Shown piece by piece: positions 44,890-53,171 of a DNA stretch of 64,000 nt. Both the position numbers and the translations under genes were made by a program. Under the pieces are notes generated by a model that worked only from the letters and a program-made list of their open reading frames with translations, searched no databases and was not told where the DNA came from. This DNA comes from Roseibium sp. MMSF_3412 (GTDB lineage: Bacteria > Pseudomonadota > Alphaproteobacteria > Rhizobiales > Stappiaceae), in the NCBI RefSeq assembly GCF_030733265.1, contig NZ_JASHJI010000025.1, forward strand, positions 31,781-95,780, written 5' to 3'. Within the stretch, counting starts at the first letter, position 1, and every line of letters starts with the position of its first letter.

Positions 44890-45630
44890 ATGGAGAACGC
44901 ACTATTCATTGGCCTGTCGCGTCAGGCCGCCTTGCGGAATCAGCTGGACGTGATCGCCAACAACATGGCGAACATCAACACGTCAGGCTTCAAGACGCAG
45001 AACCTGCTGTTTGAGGAATACATGATGCCGGTCGCCAGGGCGACCGAGTTCCAGGCGCAGGACGAAACGCTTTCCTACGTTCTCGACTACGCCACGCACA
45101 CGGATTTTACCAATGGAAGCTTCAGGGCAACCGGCAACGACTATGACCTTGCGCTTGAAGGTGACGGCTTTTTTGTCGTTCAGCTTGCCGATGGCACCGA
45201 GGCCTACACGCGCAACGGTGCCTTTCACCTGAATACGGACGGGCAGCTCATGTCGTCCGAAGGTTGGCCGGTCCTGACATCAGCAGGACCAATCACCTTC
45301 ACCGCGGAAGACGGCCTTGTCGAGATTTCACAGGATGGAACCATCGCCACGGAACTCGGCAACCGGGGCCAGATCCGTGTTGTTGCATTTGAAAGGCCGC
45401 AGGATCTGGAGAAACGGGGGGAAACCACGTTCACGGGTGAAGATCCCCAGATCCCTGAAAATACGCGGATTGTGCAGGGGGCGTTGGAGCAGTCGAATGT
45501 CGATGGCGTCTTTGAAGTCACCCGCCTCATCGAGATCACCCGATCCTACGAATCCGTTTCCAAGATGCTGAAGGACGCGGACGAACTGCGCCAGCAGGCA
45601 ATCGCGACACTCGGCAAGATTCAGGCCTGA
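44890..45630 (+). CDS. flgF: Flagellar basal-body rod protein FlgF
   Basis: The protein has 246 residues, and AAGGAG precedes the ATG well. The N-terminal LSRQAALRNQLDVIANNMANINTSGFK and the C-terminal VTRLIEITRSYESVSKMLKD are typical of rod proteins. FlgF is a proximal rod protein exported through the type III channel. It is the first gene of flgF-flgG-flgA-flgH, 59 bp downstream of a sigma-54 promoter. Confidence 0.95.
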   Translation: MENALFIGLSRQAALRNQLDVIANNMANINTSGFKTQNLLFEEYMMPVARATEFQAQDETLSYVLDYATHTDFTNGSFRATGNDYDLALEGDGFFVVQLADGTEAYTRNGAFHLNTDGQLMSSEGWPVLTSAGPITFTAEDGLVEISQDGTIATELGNRGQIRVVAFERPQDLEKRGETTFTGEDPQIPENTRIVQGALEQSNVDGVFEVTRLIEITRSYESVSKMLKDADELRQQAIATLGKIQA

Positions 45631-45651
45631 CGGCACTAGGGAGCAAGGACA

Positions 45652-46434
45652 ATGAAAGCACTCCAGATCGCCGCAACCGGCATGAAGGCGCAGGAACAGA
45701 ATGTCGAGGTCATCTCGAACAACGTGGCCAACATGCGTACCACGGGCTTCAAGAAACAACGGGCCGACTTCCAGGACCTCCTCTATCAGAACCTGCGCAG
45801 GATGGGCACGGAGACGTCGGATGCCGGCACGATCGTGCCGACAGGCGTCCAGATCGGTTCGGGCGTCAAGCTTGCCTCCACAGCCCGCATCATGTCGCAA
45901 GGCTCGCTCGAACAGACGGATGACGCGCTCGACATTGCCATCAGGGGCGAAGGTTTTTTCCAGATCGACCTGCCGGACGGAACGACCGGCTATACCCGTG
46001 ACGGATCGTTTGAACGGGATGCGGACGGACAGCTGGTCACGGTCGACGGCTACACCGTCAATCCCGGCATTTCCATTCCCGAGAACATTCAGGACCTGAC
46101 CATATCGAACGACGGCTCGGTTCAGGGTGTCGACAACACCGGCGCAACACAGCAGCTCGGTCAGATCCAGCTCGCGCGTTTCGTGAACAAGGCCGGGCTT
46201 GAAGCGATCGGGGACAACCTGTTTCTGGAAACGGATGCCAGCGGCGCCGCGGAAACCGGCAACCCGAGCGACAATGGATTTGGCAGTCTGCAGCAGTATT
46301 TCCTCGAGATGTCCAATGTCGACGCGGTGACGGAAATTTCCGACCTGATCGCGGCGCAGCGCGCCTACGAGATGAACTCCCAGATCATCCAGGCCGCAGA
46401 CGAGATGTACTCGACCACGACGAACCTCCGCTAA
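45652..46434 (+). CDS. flgG: Flagellar distal rod protein FlgG
   Basis: The protein has 260 residues, and GGGAGCAAGGACA precedes the ATG. The N-terminal LQIAATGMKAQEQNVEVISNNVANMRTTGFKK and the C-terminal LIAAQRAYEMNSQIIQAADEM are diagnostic. FlgG is the major distal rod protein. It lies 21 bp behind flgF. Confidence 0.97.
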   Translation: MKALQIAATGMKAQEQNVEVISNNVANMRTTGFKKQRADFQDLLYQNLRRMGTETSDAGTIVPTGVQIGSGVKLASTARIMSQGSLEQTDDALDIAIRGEGFFQIDLPDGTTGYTRDGSFERDADGQLVTVDGYTVNPGISIPENIQDLTISNDGSVQGVDNTGATQQLGQIQLARFVNKAGLEAIGDNLFLETDASGAAETGNPSDNGFGSLQQYFLEMSNVDAVTEISDLIAAQRAYEMNSQIIQAADEMYSTTTNLR

Positions 46435-46439
46435 CCGGG

Positions 46440-47432
46440 ATGGCTGAGATGATGACACAGCTTTACAAGGCCGCGCTTGGCATCCTGTTAACGGGCATCG
46501 CCTGCTGCTCGGCGCTGGCAGACAATCCGCCGGTCCTGCGCTCCCAGGTCAAGACGCTGTCTGAAATCGTCACGGTCGGCGACTTCTATTCCAATGCGGG
46601 GGCACATGCCGAAAAGCCGCTGTTCAGATCTCCGGACATGGGCACATCGGGCAATGTCGCCGCGAACCTTGTTGCCGAACGCGCCCGGGCGGCTGGCCTG
46701 ACATCCGCCGGAACGGACGGATTGCGCACGGTGATCGTCCATCGCGGGGCAACCAGGATCAACAGGGAGCATCTGGCAGACCTTGTGAAGAAGGCCCTCG
46801 CCCAGCGCAATGCCGCAATTGATCATGACAGCCTCGACGTGACGCTGTTGCACGCGCCGGCCCAGATTCTCGCCGACCCGAAGGTCGCCGATCCCGTGCG
46901 GTTCGATAGCGTTGAATGGACGGAAGCCAACGGCAGGTTCGTGATTCGGGCAACGGTGTCCGTGGAGAACGGGTCCAAAGCCCTGATCCTTTCCGGAATA
47001 GCCCAGGAGATGGTCGAGGTCATGGTTCTTGCCCAGCCCCTGCGGCGTGGCGATCTTCTGAAGGAAGAGGATCTGACCAACATTCGAATGGTCCGCTCGA
47101 GCGTTCCAACCGGTGCGGTCTTCTCGCCGGACGACATTGTCGGCAAGGAAGCCAAGACCAACGTCAGGGCGAACACCCCGCTCTCGCGCAGAACCTTCCA
47201 GCACCCGGTTCTGGTCGGACGCGGCGACAAGGTGACGGTCACTTTCAACATGCCCGGCCTGAAGCTCACGTCCAGGGCCAAGGCGCTCGACGACGGCGCA
47301 AAAGGCGATGTCATTGATGTCATGAACCTCCAGTCCCGCCGCATCGTGCCGGCCATTGTAACCTCCCGCGGCCAGGTGCGCGTTCAAACCGCCAATCCTG
47401 TTGTTGCAAGCCTGAACAGCGAGACCAACTGA
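46440..47432 (+). CDS. flgA: Flagella basal body P-ring formation protein FlgA
   Basis: The protein has 330 residues with a signal peptide (YKAALGILLTGIACCSALA). ATGs at 46440, 46449 and 46452 are possible starts. The C-terminal SAF-like half is typical (EVMVLAQPLRRGDLLKEEDL, IVGKEAKTNVRANTPLSRRT, GDVIDVMNLQSRRIVPAIV). FlgA is the periplasmic chaperone for FlgI, which is encoded in the next rightward operon. Its last base is shared with the flgH start. Confidence 0.93.
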   Translation: MAEMMTQLYKAALGILLTGIACCSALADNPPVLRSQVKTLSEIVTVGDFYSNAGAHAEKPLFRSPDMGTSGNVAANLVAERARAAGLTSAGTDGLRTVIVHRGATRINREHLADLVKKALAQRNAAIDHDSLDVTLLHAPAQILADPKVADPVRFDSVEWTEANGRFVIRATVSVENGSKALILSGIAQEMVEVMVLAQPLRRGDLLKEEDLTNIRMVRSSVPTGAVFSPDDIVGKEAKTNVRANTPLSRRTFQHPVLVGRGDKVTVTFNMPGLKLTSRAKALDDGAKGDVIDVMNLQSRRIVPAIVTSRGQVRVQTANPVVASLNSETN

Positions 47433-48181
47433 TGCTGACTTCCCGACACAGACACCTGATGGCAAGCATCGCCCTGACTGCCCTGCTTGCCGGATGCAGC
47501 ACCGCTGATCAGCTTGCACAGGTTGGCCAGCAGCCTGCCCTCAACGCGATCCAGGATCCGACCACGACCCCGGGCTACCGGCCGGTCCAGATGCCCATGC
47601 CCGAACCGCAGCAGGTGCACTACAATCCAAACTCACTCTGGCAGTCAGGCAGCCGCGCCTTCTTCAAGGACCAGCGCGCCAGCCAGGTCGGCGACATTCT
47701 GACCGTCGTGGTCACCATCGACGACGAAGCTGAAATCGAGAACACCACGGAACGCAACCGGACCGAATCGAGCGGCGCAGGTGTGGGCGGTGCGCTCGGA
47801 ACGGCCATCGACACGATCTTCCTGCCGGCCGGAACCGCCGCCAGCGACCTTGCGAATGTCGGCAGCAACTCCAGCTTCCAGGGCGCAGGCAGCGTCGACC
47901 GCGAGGAAACGCTGCAGACACAGATCGCCGCGGTGGTGACCCAGGTCCTGCCCAACGGCAATCTCGTGATCGAGGGCAGGCAGGAAGTGCGCGTCAACTT
48001 CGAGGTTCGTGAGCTCATCGTTGCCGGTATCGTCAGACCGGAAGACATCACCGCCAACAACCGCATCGCCAGCGAGCAGATCGCCGAGGCCCGGATCGGG
48101 TACGGCGGCCGTGGCCAGATCACGACGGTCCAGCAGCCGCGTGTCGGCAACCAGGTCCTGGATATCCTGCTGCCCTTCTGA
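47432..48181 (+). CDS. flgH: Flagellar L-ring lipoprotein FlgH
   Basis: The protein has 249 residues. The lipobox LLAGC places the lipidated Cys at about 22. Typical FlgH segments are NPNSLWQSGSRAFFKDQRASQVGDILTVVV, NLVIEGRQEVRVNFE, and the end QVLDILLPF. It forms the outer-membrane L-ring with the FlgI P-ring. The start overlaps the flgA stop (TGATG). A strong terminator follows at 48259. Confidence 0.96.
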   Translation: MLTSRHRHLMASIALTALLAGCSTADQLAQVGQQPALNAIQDPTTTPGYRPVQMPMPEPQQVHYNPNSLWQSGSRAFFKDQRASQVGDILTVVVTIDDEAEIENTTERNRTESSGAGVGGALGTAIDTIFLPAGTAASDLANVGSNSSFQGAGSVDREETLQTQIAAVVTQVLPNGNLVIEGRQEVRVNFEVRELIVAGIVRPEDITANNRIASEQIAEARIGYGGRGQITTVQQPRVGNQVLDILLPF

Positions 48182-48258
48182 TCAGGACATACCGAATTCA
48201 GTCCCCCGGCCAGCCTTGGTCAAAGTGTTCTAGAAGCTTTGCCCGGGGCGGCTGACGA

Positions 48259-48305
48259 CGGGCACGGCATCTCGCTCCCCGAGTGCCGTGCCCGTTCTCG
48301 TTTTT
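48259..48305 (+). terminator. Intrinsic terminator after flgH
   Basis: An 11-bp GC-rich stem (CGGGCACGGCA / TGCCGTGCCCG) with a 14-base loop is followed by TTTTT at 48301. It ends the flgF-flgG-flgA-flgH operon. Confidence 0.85.
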
Positions 48306-48388
48306 CGATCTAAATCGCTTTTCTGATATGACGCAGCGTCATTTTTTCAATAGAATAGACTGGATCGATTCAGGTAACCGGAGGCACC

Positions 48389-49195
48389 ATGCGCCCGCTA
48401 TTCTTGACTGTCGTTTGCTTTTTGTTTTTGTCGACTACACCAGTCCTGGCCGCCACATGTGGAAACGGACCAAACGGGTTCGAAGCCTGGAAGCAGGACT
48501 TCATTGCCAATTCCAAACGCTACGGATTGAAGCAAAGAACCGTCAAATCCGCATTGCAGAACGTGAAATACAACTCCAAGGTCATCCGGCTGGACCGGAA
48601 CCAGAAGTCGTTCAAGCTCAGTTTCCAGCAGTTCTACGCAAAGCGCGTCAACAACGCGATGATCCGCCGCGGCCAGAAACTTGGCAAGACATACGCGCGG
48701 CTGTTCAACCGGATCGAGAAGAAATACGGCGTCCCTGCCCCCGTCATCCTGGCCATCTGGGGCCTGGAAACAAACTACGGCGGCTATCTTGGCAACATGC
48801 CGGTCCTGCAGTCCCTCGCAACGCTGGCCTATGACTGCAGGCGCTCGAAATTCTTCACCAATGAACTGGTCAACGCCCTCAAGATTGTCCAGCGGCGCGA
48901 CATGACCCCAGGAGAAATGCGCGGCGCATGGGCCGGTGAAATCGGCCAAACGCAGTTTCTCGCCTCCTCCTACATGAAGTATGCCGTTGACTATGACCGC
49001 GACGGCCGCCGGGATCTGATCCGGTCGGTGCCCGATGTCCTTGCCTCCACGGCAAACTATCTGCAGAAAAAGGGATGGCGCCGGGGACAGCCCTGGGGGC
49101 CCGGCACAGCAAACTACCGGGTGATCAGGGAATGGAACAAGGCGAGTGTCTACGTCCAGACGATTTCGGTCATGGCGGACAAGATCGCCAACTGA
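48389..49195 (+). CDS. Lytic murein transglycosylase (MltB/SLT_2 family)
   Basis: The protein has 268 residues with a signal peptide (MRPLFLTVVCFLFLSTTPVLA). The SLT_2 domain has the catalytic Glu at 127 in GLETNYGGYLG, followed by EIGQTQFLASSYMKYAVDYDRDG and DVLASTANYLQKKGW. It cleaves peptidoglycan in the periplasm with formation of 1,6-anhydromuramic acid. It has its own transcription unit between flgH and dksA. As FlgJ here lacks a muramidase domain, this enzyme might open the wall for the rod, but it could equally be a housekeeping enzyme. Confidence 0.9.
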   Translation: MRPLFLTVVCFLFLSTTPVLAATCGNGPNGFEAWKQDFIANSKRYGLKQRTVKSALQNVKYNSKVIRLDRNQKSFKLSFQQFYAKRVNNAMIRRGQKLGKTYARLFNRIEKKYGVPAPVILAIWGLETNYGGYLGNMPVLQSLATLAYDCRRSKFFTNELVNALKIVQRRDMTPGEMRGAWAGEIGQTQFLASSYMKYAVDYDRDGRRDLIRSVPDVLASTANYLQKKGWRRGQPWGPGTANYRVIREWNKASVYVQTISVMADKIAN

Positions 49196-49213
49196 CTGAA
49201 ACCGGCAGACATG

Positions 49214-49241
49214 AAAAAGGCCTTCCCGGTTCGGGAAGGCC
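49214..49241 (-). terminator. Intrinsic terminator of dksA
   Basis: GGCCTTCCCG, 3 bases, CGGGAAGGCC form a 10-bp stem, followed on the minus strand by a T-run (AAAAA at 49214-49218 on the plus strand). It is oriented for the leftward dksA gene. Confidence 0.85.
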
Positions 49242-49291
49242 CTGAAGGTGTTCAGGCCAACCGCATCCGGCCGGCCCGCCGTTTCTGGAAA

Positions 49292-49708
49292 TCAGTCGTC
49301 GCGATAGACTTTTTCGCGACGCTCATGCGCCTCCTGTGCCTCGATCGACAAGGTCGCGATCGGCCTTGCCTCGAGGCGCCGCAGGGAAATCGGCTCGCCG
49401 GTTTCCTCGCAATAACCGTAACTCCCGTCCGCGATCCGTTCCAAAGCATCGTCGATCTTTGAAATCAGCTTGCGTTGCCGGTCCCGAGCGCGCAGCTCGA
49501 TCGAGCGGTCCGTTTCAGAAGACGCCCTGTCGGCGAAGTCAGGATGGTTCTGGCTTTCTTCCTGAAGGTTGGTAAGCGTTTCCTTGCTTTCCTTCAGAAT
49601 CTCATCTTTCCATGCAAGCAGCTTGTCTCGAAAATACTCGCGCTGCCTGTCGTTCATAAACGGCTCGTGTTCAGAGGGACGATAGTCAGACTCAATTTCA
49701 ACCGTCAT
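49292..49708 (-). CDS. dksA: RNA polymerase-binding transcription factor DksA, zinc-ligand-poor
   Basis: The protein has 138 residues from MTVEIESDYRPSEHEPF (GGAG ten bases upstream). The DksA coiled coil is present (LLAWKDEILKESKETLTNLQ; FADRASSETDRSIELRARDR, with the Asp-Ala-Ser/Asp-Arg tip). The zinc-finger region has C-x2-T-x17-S-x2-A instead of four Cys, so structural zinc is probably not bound, as known for zinc-independent DksA variants. With ppGpp it controls transcription in the stringent response. The gene has its own terminator. Confidence 0.92.
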   Translation of the reverse strand: MTVEIESDYRPSEHEPFMNDRQREYFRDKLLAWKDEILKESKETLTNLQEESQNHPDFADRASSETDRSIELRARDRQRKLISKIDDALERIADGSYGYCEETGEPISLRRLEARPIATLSIEAQEAHERREKVYRDD

Positions 49709-49870
49709 CGATAGCTCCGGATTACCGTTAGGCCGCGCGCAATATATAGCCGCTTCCATCAGGCGACAACGGTTCATTTTTGAAAAATATCATTAAAAAA
49801 ATGTCATAATTTTCAATTTGTTGCGCGCAAATCAACGAGTTTCACCGTAAATTAAGGCCAAGTTTTTCCT

Positions 49871-50293
49871 TCACCTGTCCGTGAAACGGCCAAGCTTTGC
49901 GAGTTCAACTTTCACTCGCAATTCGATCTCTTCCAGTACCGAATCAACGCGGTCGTCCCCGCTCGATTTGCGCTCGGCAACCTGACTTGCAAGCGCCTCC
50001 AGGCGCGCTTCGGAGACAACGCCGGCGAGCAGGTCGGCCCGCACGGCCTCAAGCGAATCGAGCATGGAATGCCCGTGTCTTGCCGCTCTGGAGCGGCGTT
50101 CGGCGCGTTCATCGACCTCCTGCAACGCAAGCAGGGCATCCATTCCCTGGATCGCGTTGCCGCCGGCAACCTGCGTCGATTGAGCGACATCAGCGCCCAG
50201 ATCGGGTTTGAATTCTTCGGCACCGGACGCGGACTTCTTCCGTGCCCCCTTGCCCTGGACTCCCGTAACGGGTTTGTTGCCTGTGATGCGCAT
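49871..50293 (-). CDS. fliX: Flagellar assembly regulator FliX
   Basis: The protein has 140 residues. The N-terminal 40 residues are polar and variable; the C-terminal part matches FliX (GMDALLALQEVDERAERRSR, RHGHSMLDSLEAVRADLL, LEEIELRVKVELAKLG). In Caulobacter FliX links basal-body assembly to the sigma-54 activator FlbD. It is divergent from flgI, as in Caulobacter, and the shared region has a palindrome at 50400. FlbD itself is not in this window. Confidence 0.88.
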   Translation of the reverse strand: MRITGNKPVTGVQGKGARKKSASGAEEFKPDLGADVAQSTQVAGGNAIQGMDALLALQEVDERAERRSRAARHGHSMLDSLEAVRADLLAGVVSEARLEALASQVAERKSSGDDRVDSVLEEIELRVKVELAKLGRFTDR

Positions 50294-50399
50294 GACGATC
50301 TTTCAGCCTGGTTGGATCCTGTCTCGGCCGAAAATGCTCCGGATCTCTCGTGTCGCCTGTCAAAACTCCCGGCAAGGGTAAATGAGTCCTTGCGCACGA

Positions 50400-50412
50400 G
50401 GCAATATTTGCC
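50400..50412. promoter_or_regulatory. GGCAATATTTGCC palindrome (flagellar control region 3)
   Basis: This is the third occurrence of the palindrome, about 107 bp upstream of fliX and 120 bp upstream of the flgI sigma-54 site. It is a candidate FlbD (ftr-like) site. The fliX/flgI region (316 bp) contains no gene. Confidence 0.55.
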
Positions 50413-50532
50413 GACCGGGAAAAAGGTTTCATTAACCAGTTTCGTCACGAGCTACGTGAAAACGCCTGTTTGCGCCCGATTTTCCTACGGAACACCGGGA
50501 CTTGCGCCAAAATGCCTGTTCCCGGACCCAGG

Positions 50533-50548
50533 TGGCACGGCTTTCGCA
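50533..50548 (+). promoter_or_regulatory. Sigma-54 promoter of flgI (-24/-12)
   Basis: TGGCACGGCTTTCGCA fits TGGCACG-N4-TTGCW with one mismatch. It lies 61 bp upstream of flgI, almost the same distance as the flgF site from flgF. Confidence 0.7.
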
Positions 50549-50609
50549 TAGGAAAGCGCAACGTGGGTAATCCGGCAACCAGACCGGAAAAAATGAACCG
50601 AGAACAGTG

Positions 50610-51755
50610 ATGCGAGAATTGCGCAGGGAAATTTCAGGACGGTTGGCACAGGTGCTGCTTGTTGCAGGGCTTGCGATTGTCGGAGCTGCCGTGAGCCTGA
50701 CTTCAACGCATGCAGCCTCCCGGATCAAGGATATCGCGGATTTCGAAGGCATCCGCGAAAACCAGCTGATCGGGTACGGCCTCGTCGTTGGATTGAACGG
50801 TACGGGCGATTCCCTCAACAACACGCCATTTACCCAGCAAAGCCTGCAGGCCATGCTGGAACGTCTGGGTGTAAACACCCGGAACATCGCCTTGAACACC
50901 GATACGGTTGCGGCGGTCATGGTAACGGCAAACCTGCCGCCGTTCGCAACCCAGGGCACGCGGATCGACGTCAATGTCAGCGCGCTCGGCGACGCGGACT
51001 CGCTTCAGGGAGGCACGTTGCTGGTCACGCCTCTTGTCGGCGCCGATGGTGAGGTTTACGCAATCGCGCAGGGATCGGTGGCAATCGGCGGCTTTTCAGT
51101 TCAGGCGGATGCTGCGTCGGTTGTGCGCGGCGTGCCGACTGCCGGCAGGATCGCAAACGGCGGTCTCGTTGAACGCGAGCTTGAATTCAAACTCGCCTCC
51201 CTCACCTCGCTGCGTCTTGCGCTGCGCAATCCCGACCTGACCACGGCGCGGCGCGTCGCCCTGTCCATCAACGAGTTGATCGGCATGCCGACCGCCGAAC
51301 CGCTTGATCCGGGAACGGTGCGCCTTGATCTGCCCATGAACTACGACGGCAACATTGTAGACCTGCTCACGGATATCGAGCAGCTCATCGTCGAACCGGA
51401 CCTCGCCGCACGGATCGTCATTGACGAGAACTCCGGCATCATCGTCATGGGACAGGACGTTAAAGTGTCGATGGTCGCCGTTGCGCAAGGCAATCTCACG
51501 GTCACGATCGCGGAAACACCGCAAGTGTCCCAACCACTGCCCTTCGCCGACAATGGTCAGACGGTTGTCGTCCCACGCTCCGAAGTTGGCGTGGACGAGG
51601 ATGGCACGAAACTGGCAATCGTTCCGGAAACCATCACGCTGAAGCAACTGGTTGACGGTCTGAATGCTCTGGGCATCGGTCCCCGCGACATGATCTCCAT
51701 CCTTCAGGCGATCAAGGCCGCAGGCGCTCTTCAGGCCGAGATCGAGGTGCTGTGA
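50610..51755 (+). CDS. flgI: Flagellar P-ring protein FlgI
   Basis: The protein has 381 residues with a signal peptide (VLLVAGLAIVGAAVSLTSTHAA). Typical segments are RIKDIADFEGIRENQLIGYGLVVGLNGTGDS, NTDTVAAVMVTANLPPFATQG and the C-terminal DLVD-like LVDGLNALGIGPRDMISILQAIKAAGALQAE. It forms the periplasmic P-ring around the rod. Two Cys are absent, so no disulfide is expected. It is the first gene of flgI-flgJ-flgN. Confidence 0.97.
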   Translation: MRELRREISGRLAQVLLVAGLAIVGAAVSLTSTHAASRIKDIADFEGIRENQLIGYGLVVGLNGTGDSLNNTPFTQQSLQAMLERLGVNTRNIALNTDTVAAVMVTANLPPFATQGTRIDVNVSALGDADSLQGGTLLVTPLVGADGEVYAIAQGSVAIGGFSVQADAASVVRGVPTAGRIANGGLVERELEFKLASLTSLRLALRNPDLTTARRVALSINELIGMPTAEPLDPGTVRLDLPMNYDGNIVDLLTDIEQLIVEPDLAARIVIDENSGIIVMGQDVKVSMVAVAQGNLTVTIAETPQVSQPLPFADNGQTVVVPRSEVGVDEDGTKLAIVPETITLKQLVDGLNALGIGPRDMISILQAIKAAGALQAEIEVL

Positions 51756-52066
51756 TGCTGGAAACAACGGCAGCATATACCAACCGGCCGGACCCGATGG
51801 CATCGCTCCGCGGCGTCGACACGAACAACAAGAGTGCGGTGCGCGAAGCGGCCGAGGAATTCGAAGCGGTTTTCCTGAACACGATGCTGCAAAACATGTT
51901 CACCGGACTGAACGAGGGGGGCACCTGGGGTGGCGGAACCGGTTCCGACGCCTGGCAGGATCTCCTGATCGACGAATATGCGCGTTCCATTGCCGAGGCG
52001 GGCGGAATTGGCCTTGCCGACAGCGTCGAACGCGAATTGCTGAATCTGCAGGAGGGGGCTCTATGA
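51755..52066 (+). CDS. flgJ: Rod-binding protein FlgJ (N-terminal domain only)
   Basis: The protein has 103 residues starting MLETTAAYTNRPDP; the start shares one base with the flgI stop. It carries the FlgJ rod-cap domain (REAAEEFEAVFLNTMLQNMF, DEYARSIAEAGGIGLADSVE). The C-terminal glucosaminidase domain found in enterobacterial FlgJ is absent, as is common in alphaproteobacteria, so wall opening must be done by another enzyme. Confidence 0.9.
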   Translation: MLETTAAYTNRPDPMASLRGVDTNNKSAVREAAEEFEAVFLNTMLQNMFTGLNEGGTWGGGTGSDAWQDLLIDEYARSIAEAGGIGLADSVERELLNLQEGAL

Positions 52067-52557
52067 CAGCACAGCCGAATTCCAACACGTTTCCGTTTTC
52101 TCTGGAAAGGCCCACGAGCAAACAGGAAGCGGATAATTTCTGCGCGGCCCTGTCCGGGACCATGGAAGCGCTTCTGTCGGTCATCGAAATGGAGACCGAC
52201 CTTGTCAGAGCCGGCAAGCTCAAGGAAGCCGGTGAACTGCAGCCCGACAAGGCCCGGCTCATTCATGAATACACCCGCGGCATGATGGCGGCGAAAGAAC
52301 ATGCGGTCGCGCTTGGCAATCTCTCGTCAGCGGCAACCCAGTCCTTGCGGCGTCAGCATGGCGAGTTCCAGCCTGTCCTTCGAATAAACCTTGCAGTCCT
52401 GTCGACCGCACGCGACGTCGCCAACAGTCTGGTTTCTACCGTCGCAAAGGCAGCGGGTGCGAAAAACGCCTCAGCGCCGACCACCTATGGACGTGACGGC
52501 GCGGCCCCGTCCGGCCCCCAATCCGCCCGTGGCATCGCGGTCAATCAGGCACTCTGA
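52063..52557 (+). CDS. flgN: FlgN-like flagellar chaperone
   Basis: The protein has 164 residues. A helical N-terminal region (FCAALSGTMEALLSVIEMETDLVRAGKLKEAGELQPDKARLIHEY) with the length and operon place of FlgN is followed by a second long helix and a disordered C-terminus. FlgN proteins escort FlgK and FlgL to the export gate. The start overlaps the flgJ stop (ATGA). A terminator follows, closing the flgI operon. Confidence 0.7.
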   Translation: MTAQPNSNTFPFSLERPTSKQEADNFCAALSGTMEALLSVIEMETDLVRAGKLKEAGELQPDKARLIHEYTRGMMAAKEHAVALGNLSSAATQSLRRQHGEFQPVLRINLAVLSTARDVANSLVSTVAKAAGAKNASAPTTYGRDGAAPSGPQSARGIAVNQAL

Positions 52558-52585
52558 TCAGAGGAGGCCTGTCATCCAGGCATTG

Positions 52586-52612
52586 AAAAGCCTCCCGAGC
52601 CGGGAGGCTTTT
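52586..52612. terminator. Bidirectional-looking intrinsic terminator after flgN
   Basis: AAAAGCCTCCCG, AGC, CGGGAGGCTTTT form a 12-bp stem with A-run before and T-run after, 29 bp behind flgN. Confidence 0.85.
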
Positions 52613-52775
52613 CTGCGTCCGTACGAAGCAAGAAGACCGGGACAGCGAATCAAAATCCTGATTCGCGGATCGGACAATCCGGTAATTCCTAATCATTTCG
52701 TTAACAGAAGATTCATTTCCTTACGTTAAGTTCGAATTTGTACGGGTGTTTGTTTTGAGTATCCCGGAGGGAAAG

Positions 52776-53171
52776 ATGTTGGACACGGGAATTGCCCGGC
52801 CGCCATCGCCGACCTACACGGCGATCACGCCGGTAACACGGGCTCCAGAAAAGAACGAGCCGGCCGCCAGGACGGAATTGCCTGCACGGGAAACCGTCGG
52901 CCCTTCAGCCGATTCAAGTGAAAGCCAACGTGCAGCTCAGAATGGCCGCGACGGCAAATCCCTCTTTGAGAGCGTGACCCCGCAACTGGACCGCCGCAAC
53001 GTCGTCGACCCGGAAAGCAACAGCGTCATCTATCAGGCAACCAACACCGATACCGGTGAAGTGGTTCGTCAGGTGCCGAGCGAAACGCTCCGCCGGCTGC
53101 GCGCCTATGCAGAGTCGATCGAAACGCAGGCCACACAGGCACCTGCATCCAATCTGCAGCGGACCGTGTAA
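52776..53171 (+). CDS. flaG: FlaG-like flagellar protein
   Basis: The protein has 131 residues from MLDTGIARPPSPTY (CGGAGG five bases upstream); a longer frame exists but lacks such a site. A disordered first half precedes a C-terminal domain with VIYQATNTDTGEVVRQVPSE and TLRRLRAYAES, the pattern of FlaG. FlaG influences filament length in other bacteria. It stands alone between the flgI operon and the flagellin genes. Confidence 0.7.
   Translation: MLDTGIARPPSPTYTAITPVTRAPEKNEPAARTELPARETVGPSADSSESQRAAQNGRDGKSLFESVTPQLDRRNVVDPESNSVIYQATNTDTGEVVRQVPSETLRRLRAYAESIETQATQAPASNLQRTV

Noticed and set aside
52746..52775. Upstream start for the FlaG-like gene (MFVLSIPEGK)
   Set aside because: CGGAGG lies inside this stretch at the proper distance from the ATG at 52776, so the extra ten residues are unlikely to be translated.
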